Part shown: piece by piece, positions 57,915 through 64,000 of the stretch
Layout: each line of letters opens with the position of its first letter
Numbering within the stretch: position 1 is the stretch's first letter
Source: Leguminivora glycinivorella
Taxonomy: Eukaryota; Arthropoda; Insecta; Lepidoptera; Tortricidae
Direction: 5' to 3'
Assembly (NCBI RefSeq): GCF_023078275.1
Contig: NC_062975.1
Location: forward strand, 10,267,141 to 10,331,140
Length of the DNA stretch: 64,000 bases
Program-made: the position numbers and the translations under genes
Notes under the pieces: generated by a model
The model's database searches: none
What the model saw: only the letters and a program-made list of their open reading frames with translations
Told to the model about the DNA's origin: nothing

Positions 57915-58145
57915 CTTGTAGATACGAGTGCGGAAAAGAGGAAAATCGATACGAGTAGCAATAAATTAATACACGAACGAAGGGAGTGTTTTAAATCGAC
58001 ACGAGTTGTGAATGTCCTTTTCGCACGTGTATCGTACGACGATTTTCAGTACCTAAATCTAAGCTAAGAGTTTCGACCAGACAAGAAATGAATCATTGCT
58101 TGATTTGCTCGCACTACTGCGTTAAAAAAAGCAGCATCTGTACTG
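57915..58145 (+). mobile_element. X1 + X2 fragment
   Basis: GATACGAGTGCGGAAAAGAG ... CGCACGTGTATCGTACGACG, then an X2-like piece ending GCATCTGTACTGAAAAA. The same order as at 2995-3215, which suggests X1 and X2 travel together. Confidence 0.65.
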
Positions 58146-58519
58146 AAAAAACTATCATTGCGCAACAGAAATTCTATTAATATCACAGTAAATACTCTAT
58201 TTCATTTGATTCCTACTTTTATTGTGTAAAGCAACACTACACTTCATTTTTATCAATAAGAATTAAAAATTATATATTTAATACATTAAGTAACTATAAA
58301 GTGCTTATCTATTTGTATTATCATTCTGCACTTTTCTTAACTTTCCCACATTTCTATAAAATGTCGAAGAGTGCTTAAATGGTCGTCGTCGTTTATTATT
58401 ATTTAATTCGCTCATATTTAAATGATTCAAAGCAACCAGTCCACAACTTCACAAGACAGTTTGAGAAACCTTCGTATTTCAGATTGTCATTTGCGGATAC
58501 AGTGGTTTAGGAGCAGTTC

Positions 58520-58805
58520 GGTAATCAGACCTACACATGTGTGTACAAATTCTGTCAATGTCACTGTCAGAAACCGTTCTGACAGTGACAATGACAGCCA
58601 CAAATTCGTCCACATGTTGTTACCGTTATGTGTGCAAACGTCGACTAATAAAGTGTCGTTAAAAGTCATTCTGACAGTGACATTGACAGCCACAAATTCG
58701 TACACATTTTGTTACCGTAACGAGTGCACACGGCGACTACATTTTGTTATTGTATCAATACGGTCGCATTGTTTGCACGCCGTTACCACGCGTTATGTCA
58801 CATTT
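58520..58805 (+). repeat. Direct repeats around TGACAGTGACAATGACAGCC
   Basis: Two ~110-bp units near 58575 and 58672 share CTGACAGTGACAxTGACAGC, CACAAATTCGT and GTTACCGT; an inverted piece lies at 58550. May be part of the same element as the AAACGGTC motifs. The frames crossing it are not protein-like. Confidence 0.5.
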
Positions 58806-59072
58806 GACAGTTAGTTACTGATTTGAAGATTTTGCGACTGAAATGGTTGTATGGGCGCAATTATATAAATGTATTAATTTTACTCGATATAATCAGTTTC
58901 CATATTTCATGGTACCTAATAGGCAACGTTGCAATCGCTTACGCTAATAATATCGTTATCGTAGTTAGCTATCGTTCTCTATCGCTCTTCCGTATTGGCG
59001 CGATAACAATATACGCGTAAGCGATTGTGACGTTGGCCGGGTTCCCTGGAACTTTGTACAGGCTTTACCCCT

Positions 59073-60163
59073 GTGATTCGGTCAAACTGTTTTTTGAAAA
59101 AAAAATTTAAATCCAAATAAAAACAAATGCGGTTTGATACCTTAGGGTAAGGGCTTTGCGCACACTAGCGTCCCCTCCCCTGCACCTGACGCAACCCCCC
59201 CTTTTACCCTAAAATATGTCCCAAAATTCAGTTTTTTTTAATTTTTGGGGAAAGTATAGGTACTTTTTAGAAAAAAGGTGTCAATGAAAGAAATAATGCT
59301 CAAATTCCCAATAAGAAAGGTCATATAATATTTTTTATATCATGCACTATTTTCATGTTATCTATATGTATATAATTGTATAAACGGCGAAGTCCTGAGT
59401 GACCGACTGACTTAAATCAAGGTAAAGCCCAAACCGCTGGTGCTAGAGAATCCAAATTTGGCACATAGGTTACTTATAAGGTCTACGAACCCGCTAAGGA
59501 AGGAATTTTCAAAATTCATCCCCTAAGGGGGTGAAAATGGGTGTCCAAAGTTCGTATGAGGATCTACCTTTATTTTGAGAATATGAGCTTGAAACTTTGT
59601 ATAAAGACTATAAAGGTAAAATTAAAATGGAAAGAAACAAATTTCAGCGTTTTTGGATTTTTATCCTTTAAGGGAGTTAAAATGAGGTTGGCTGAAGTTT
59701 GTATGGGGAAAAGGTTTTATTTCAAGCTTCAGGCCTGAAACTTGGTAAAAAGGTACTTCAGAAGGGCAAAAATTAGTAGCTTGATAAACTTTGACAAAAT
59801 TCCGAAATTAAACCACTAATAAACATATGACTATTTCATTAAGTACTGAGGCATATCGAACTTCAACAAGCTAATGCACGTATATGGTAGTGCTACAAAA
59901 AAATGTATGTATCCTTTGTTGTTTAAAATTTAAAAAGAATTAATTCTTTCATAGGCACTTTTTTCCTAACTCTGATACTTTTCTCAAAAATGAAGAAAAA
60001 CCGTAAAAAGGAACCTAACTATTACGTACTAAAAGGGGGTGTTGCGTCAAGGGGACGGTAAGGGACGCAAAGCACCTTACCCTAAGGTACCATACTACAT
60101 TAAAATTTTGCTGGATTTTTTTTTTAATTTCCCATACATTCGAACACAACTTGACCGAATCAC
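59073..60163. mobile_element. Inverted-repeat element with ~145-bp imperfect arms
   Basis: Arms 59073-59215 and 60020-60163 share TGATTCGGTCAA, ACCTTAGGGTAAGG, GCTTTGCG and CTGACGCAAC or GTTGCGTCA. The centre (59385-59830) holds an insect repeat with CGAAGTCCTGAGTGACCGAC and CCCAAACCGCTGG. No transposase frame; TSD unclear. Confidence 0.65.
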
Positions 60164-60210
60164 TGACCTGGCTCATATGTTTTGGTAAGCTGGGAGGCAA
60201 TCGTATGTAC

Positions 60211-60521
60211 CAAAGATATATATATATATATATATATATATAACTCCGTATAGACAGATAAAGTCTAAGAAAAAAACGTACCTCAGTACCGTACAGAAAA
60301 AGGTACGGGCCTAGATGGCATTACACCTTTGGGGTACGCTCAGCTAGATGGCGCTAGTACTAATATTTGACATTTTAACACATATAAAGCTAAGAATATG
60401 GGCCAAATTGTTAAAACTGTGGTTCAAAAGTTTTAAGCCTTTGTCAAGAGATGGCAGTCTATGCACTGTGATTACATAATTTACTTTGACAGTAACTCTC
60501 TATAATACTCGATCCTCTTTG
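60211..60521. mobile_element. Small CAAAGA-ended MITE, copy 2, with (TA)n
   Basis: 8-bp TSD GTATGTAC at 60203-60210 and 60522-60529. Ends CAAAGATATA / TCTTTG. Body as in 48375-48666 but with an expanded (TA)n at 60217-60242. Confidence 0.8.
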
Positions 60522-60575
60522 GTATGTACCTAGTGTGAAAGGGCATGAAACACCAGAAAAAATACTGTAAACTTC

Positions 60576-60581
60576 TTTATT
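60576..60581 (-). terminator. Candidate polyadenylation signal AATAAA
   Basis: TTTATT on the plus strand, about 1.38 kb past the stop codon at 61963-61965. Placement is the only support. Confidence 0.35.
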
Positions 60582-61033
60582 AAAATAATAAATAGAATAG
60601 CAAAACAGTGAATACGCAGTATTATTTGAGCATATCTGTCGCAAAAAGCAACCGGCACTTCACATTGCACAACATTCAAAGCATTATTACACCATAACAT
60701 GATACAAAATAATAATTAACATTAATTAATTGGCGAATCCTCGCCCGCGCACACATCTACATAATAATAGAGAAATAAGTAAGCTGTAAAATGTTTACTT
60801 ATACAAATAAGTTTTTTCTCATTTAACCTGTCGTATACATATGTAACGTGGATCCACGTTAGTAGCTATCAACTCTAATTAAAAATAATAAGAATTTAAT
60901 ATTGACTGCACGGATCCACGTTTCGGCATGCGAAAGGTTAACACTTGTTTTATATGTGTTTTTGTTCATGTATAGAGTGACTACTCGTAAGAACTAATTT
61001 ACACTGTACGAGAATTCGCATGGGATATTAGCT

Positions 61034-61136
61034 GGGTCCACACAGGGCGAGGTAGGTCTCGAGGCAATGTGCTCGAGCGGCAAATGTTCACTGAATATTT
61101 GCCGCGCGAGTAAATTGCCTCGCTCTGTGTGGACCC
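61034..61136. repeat. Double hairpin GGGTCCACACAG...CTGTGTGGACCC
   Basis: Outer arms of about 19 bp (one indel-like mismatch) and an inner stem CGGCAAAT / ATATTTGCCG. Either a small MITE or a structured part of the proposed 3' UTR. Confidence 0.6.
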
Positions 61137-61962
61137 GGTTATTGCGGCATTCGACCGGATTGGAGGTCAACTCCGAGGTGTATATACAATCGCATGCGAG
61201 TTCGCGCACCGTATGAATCGGCCCTAAAGCTTACTTATTCTCTAAAACGTAACCTATCGGTGGCCTCCGCCGCCGCCGCTCCCGTACTCGCGAACAAGTA
61301 CAACAATAATGTCACAACTTAAATGCAATCTATACAGTATTCACACAGACCCGACACATTGTACCGAGCTCATACTTGTTCAGTTTTTGGTATTAACAGT
61401 AGACATAATAAACGTGAAAGAAACTACGAAAATACACTTCATTCGGGAAAACTCCGAAACAAAATGGACACTGGACACCTTACAGAATTTTATGGTAACG
61501 CATTTCAATTATTCGCATTATGGACTACCTAAGCGATAAAATAATATTTACAGACGATCCACTACCCTCCTCAAACGTAAGCCGAGACCCGAACGTTACA
61601 AAAACATTATTTACAGTTACGATAATACACAATGCCCGTCCACGATATCGCGAAGTGATCAAAGTAAGATCTACAATTGTGACTAAAAATTACAGACCAC
61701 ACCTTTTTAAATATCCTACAAATTCCGCATTTAGACGGTTTCAGAACTCGAAAATACTACTCAATCCATTCAGTCGATCGACCCAACACGGCAAAGCGAC
61801 AAAAGTCGCACGCAAGTTCCGGATCCGTCTAAACGGGACATATCTGACCGAATCGTTAACAATTCATAGAATATATTCGGAATATAGCTCTGTACTTCTA
61901 AATTACAAGGCATTCGAGTTGCGGTGAGTTTGTGCAGTGCAGTCGGGGTGGCTCGACGGGCA

Positions 61963-62076
61963 CTATGAGACGGGCCGCCGCCGCACGAAGGCGTCCGCGG
62001 CCGACGACGCGTACGCGCTCGGCACCTGCGAGCCCTCCTTGTAGCCGCGCGTCGCCGCCGCGCCCACGTCCACCGC
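61963..62076 (-). CDS. Terminal coding exon of an unidentified host gene
   Basis: On the minus strand a T-rich tract ending TTTGTTGCAG is followed by a 114-base open reading of exactly 37 codons and TAG: AVDVGAAATRGYKEGSQVPS, then AYASSAADAFVRRRPVS. The third codon positions are almost all G or C, very unlike the surrounding AT-rich DNA, which supports selection on coding. I do not recognise the protein family; the end is small/polar with a basic RRRP. Upstream exons would lie at higher coordinates, probably outside the window. Phase 0 fits the acceptor but a different phase cannot be excluded. Confidence 0.62.
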   Translation of the reverse strand, partial: AVDVGAAATRGYKEGSQVPSAYASSAADAFVRRRPVS

Positions 62077-62653
62077 CTGCAACAAATACATTTCAATCAC
62101 ATCCTTACACAGATTTACTAAGCCCTAAAGAGGGCTTTTATTATGAGTAATCAGATAAAGTTAAATAAATAAATTAAAACGAGACCGGTCGTAAAATTGA
62201 CAACAATGGCAAACGCCTTTTTTTCTAGTTTAACCTAACTTGGGGTCTCTTGTAGGATATTAACCTGATAGGGATTGCATGGAGGGAAGATAATCTGGGG
62301 TAAATCCAGGATCCTTCCGCAACTCGAGGATCAAACATTTGTGCCAACCATGCAGTAGCGATTGACATTTATGACATTTACCAACCCCCTTGATACGTAT
62401 TTGTAGAACTCTATTGGTAAAGTCTTAAGACTCGTAAGGGTGCGGATGGTAAATAACTAATGTAACAGGTTGTTACTGCAGCGTAGACAGTAACAGATAC
62501 TGTTATTTTGTTATTTACTACTCAGCACCGGTCTTTTAGGGCCTTGTCATCACAGTGCATGTTAAATAACTATAACTTATACCTATTTGTTTTGTTTGAA
62601 CAGAAAATCATAATATGATAGCATTTATCATTAACGCAATCCATGCAATCGAA
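62077..62653. other. Probable intron 5' of the terminal exon; nothing else seen
   Basis: AT-rich, no other exon-like opening with both splice signals that I could support. Confidence 0.35.
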
Positions 62654-62705
62654 ATTGCGAGTAGAATCTAGTACTACTAATTAGGTACTAGATTCTACTC
62701 GCAAT
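62654..62705. repeat. Perfect 21-bp-arm hairpin
   Basis: ATTGCGAGTAGAATCTAGTA(C) at 62654-62674 and its exact complement at 62685-62705 around a 10-base loop. No flanking duplication noted. Confidence 0.75.
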
Positions 62706-64000
62706 CGTCAACAACGCCATAATATAATTGTCTTTTCACATTATAATTGCTTACAAATGACCTCGACTTGTACATAAACGTGCCAATTTAATTCTTCCCT
62801 TACGCGAACAAAATGTAAAAGTACTTGGACAATAAAATTATATTTGTCACAGACAAAGAAAAAACTAGATATCGCAATTAAAACTGAACCTATTCACGCA
62901 GACATAAATATTAAAATAGGAAAAGAAGCGCGTGTAGACACGTGAATCACGTGATGCTATTAATTTCCTCGTAATAAATGAAATAAAAAGTGCTATGGAA
63001 TAACTATATTAGTAGTTTCTCCCACGCTTTTATCCGCTACACAGTTAATTAGCGAATAAAAAATGTAAGCAATTTGAAGAGAAAAAAATCACCTGATAAT
63101 TCGCTTCCTGCCTGGTGTTAGTCCTTTAGCAAATGGCTAACCACTCCATTGTGTTATTGAGTTGCAATTTCATATAAGCTATCAATGGCACGTGATAGGA
63201 AACTTGTTGACATTTGTTTGATGTCTTAATTAGGGAAATTAATTGAATTGAATTTGATGATACATACAATTATATGCATCCCTGTTATTTAACATTGCTG
63301 TGATATATAGCTATAGTCTACATTTCTATGAAACATAATCATTTTAGAACCCTTTCTAACTAAAGTCATCACTGTCATCAGACATAAGTATTTTTAACGA
63401 TTTCTATTGTTGATTTTGTACTACCTCTGATTGTGCGCAACATCTTTCCCATTTCTATTAGTTTATTTTGAAACTTAAATTAAAACTATGTAGTTGCATC
63501 AATCACAATAGGCTGACATCGTCACATCGCACTACTAACCCTTCTCGTTTTCATCAACCCACCCTGACTTGCATCACGCTCAAGTCAGTTAGTTTGGTTA
63601 GAAAGAGGACGAGCATAAAAACGATGCAAGCTTAGTTCAGCGGCGTGTCGCAACAGGGTATAACATTAACAAACTTCGTTTAACATGACACACATCGAAT
63701 CGCGTCCGAAAGTAGTATCTCCGGGCGGTGGCCTTGGGGCTTTACACCATTTCGCAAGACGGTATTCCGTACAAGTCTTTACACTTTTACAAGACATTTA
63801 AAACTACTACTCAATGAAATTCTTAACCCACACGGGTTATCCATGAAAATCAGAGAAATTCTTATGAATTTCACCACCCCCTTTCTTTCTATCGATTTCG
63901 TTGAAGTAGACTGGGATATGGATTTAACTGTGGCGTAGGCGGGAGGCTCGCAACCTGTCACTGCATTATCACTAATTCGTTTTCTTGCAACCCCTTAATT
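62706..64000. other. No recognisable feature
   Basis: AT-rich, no long frame. If the terminal exon is real, this may be intronic. Confidence 0.4.

Larger units (their letters stand above)
60555..61962 (-). other. Probable 3' UTR of the host exon at 61963-62076
   Basis: No transposon is recognised here apart from a hairpin at 61034-61136. The only AATAAA on the minus strand that I find downstream of the stop is at 60576-60581. The plus-strand frames at 61309-61927 have no recognisable domain and are probably chance openings in this region. Inference only; no transcript evidence. Confidence 0.4.

Noticed and set aside
61520..61927. 135-codon plus-strand frame as a gene
   Set aside because: No recognisable domain, no codon bias like the nearby exon, and it lies in the proposed minus-strand 3' UTR.

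Overview
This window looks like transposon-dense, AT-rich DNA from a moth or butterfly. No complete host gene is visible. The lepidopteran assignment is an inference from interspersed repeats that I know from Lepidoptera: units starting CCGGCCAAGTGCGAGTCGG and ending in a GGAACCCTAAAAA tail, units from CTAGCTTTTGCCCGCGG to AATATTAGTATGGAT, and tRNA-derived SINEs. The long protein matches are Ty3/gypsy, Ty1/copia and BEL/Pao retrotransposons plus one non-LTR element.

Layout. 1-2.5 kb: minus-strand Ty3/gypsy gag-pol running off the left edge, with a ~632-bp tandem duplication of its gag start. 2.6-7.1 kb: small inverted-repeat elements and three copies of one interspersed repeat; one copy is split by a 1.3-kb hAT-type element with a perfect 8-bp target-site duplication (TSD). 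7.1-13.4 kb: mostly unrecognised, with a CpG-rich patch at 10.7-10.9 kb that could hold a short first exon. 13.6-19.7 kb: several MITEs, two with 8-bp TSDs, and a SINE. 21.1-26.7 kb: a four-level nest (interspersed repeat, PIF/Harbinger-like element, defective Copia, hAT-type element in the Copia 3' LTR), each inner level supported by TSDs. 27.0-36.3 kb: a BEL/Pao element with 219-bp LTRs differing at one base and a CTTAC TSD, carrying broken ORFs and at least four other insertions, including a perfect 113-bp-arm palindrome. 37.5-38.7 kb: a foldback element with ~220-bp arms containing a SINE. 41.2-42.7 kb: a 5'-truncated non-LTR retrotransposon. 44.8-45.4 kb: a hairpin element next to a 420-bp hAT-type MITE. 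47-60.5 kb: more MITEs and SINEs, including a TIR element packed with TTAGG-bearing minisatellite units. 60.5-62.1 kb: the best host-gene evidence, a minus-strand terminal coding exon of 37 codons plus stop with a good acceptor and a plausible ~1.4-kb 3' UTR.

The genes do not form a pathway. The interest lies in the order and mechanics of insertions. The BEL and Copia copies have nearly identical LTR pairs but badly damaged interiors, which suggests that defective copies, with their passengers, were mobilised in trans or homogenised. Two hairpin elements keep a GTTTC / 6-bp stem / GTGGTC motif whose stem sequence differs by compensatory changes, and a third keeps part of it, hinting at a selected RNA structure.
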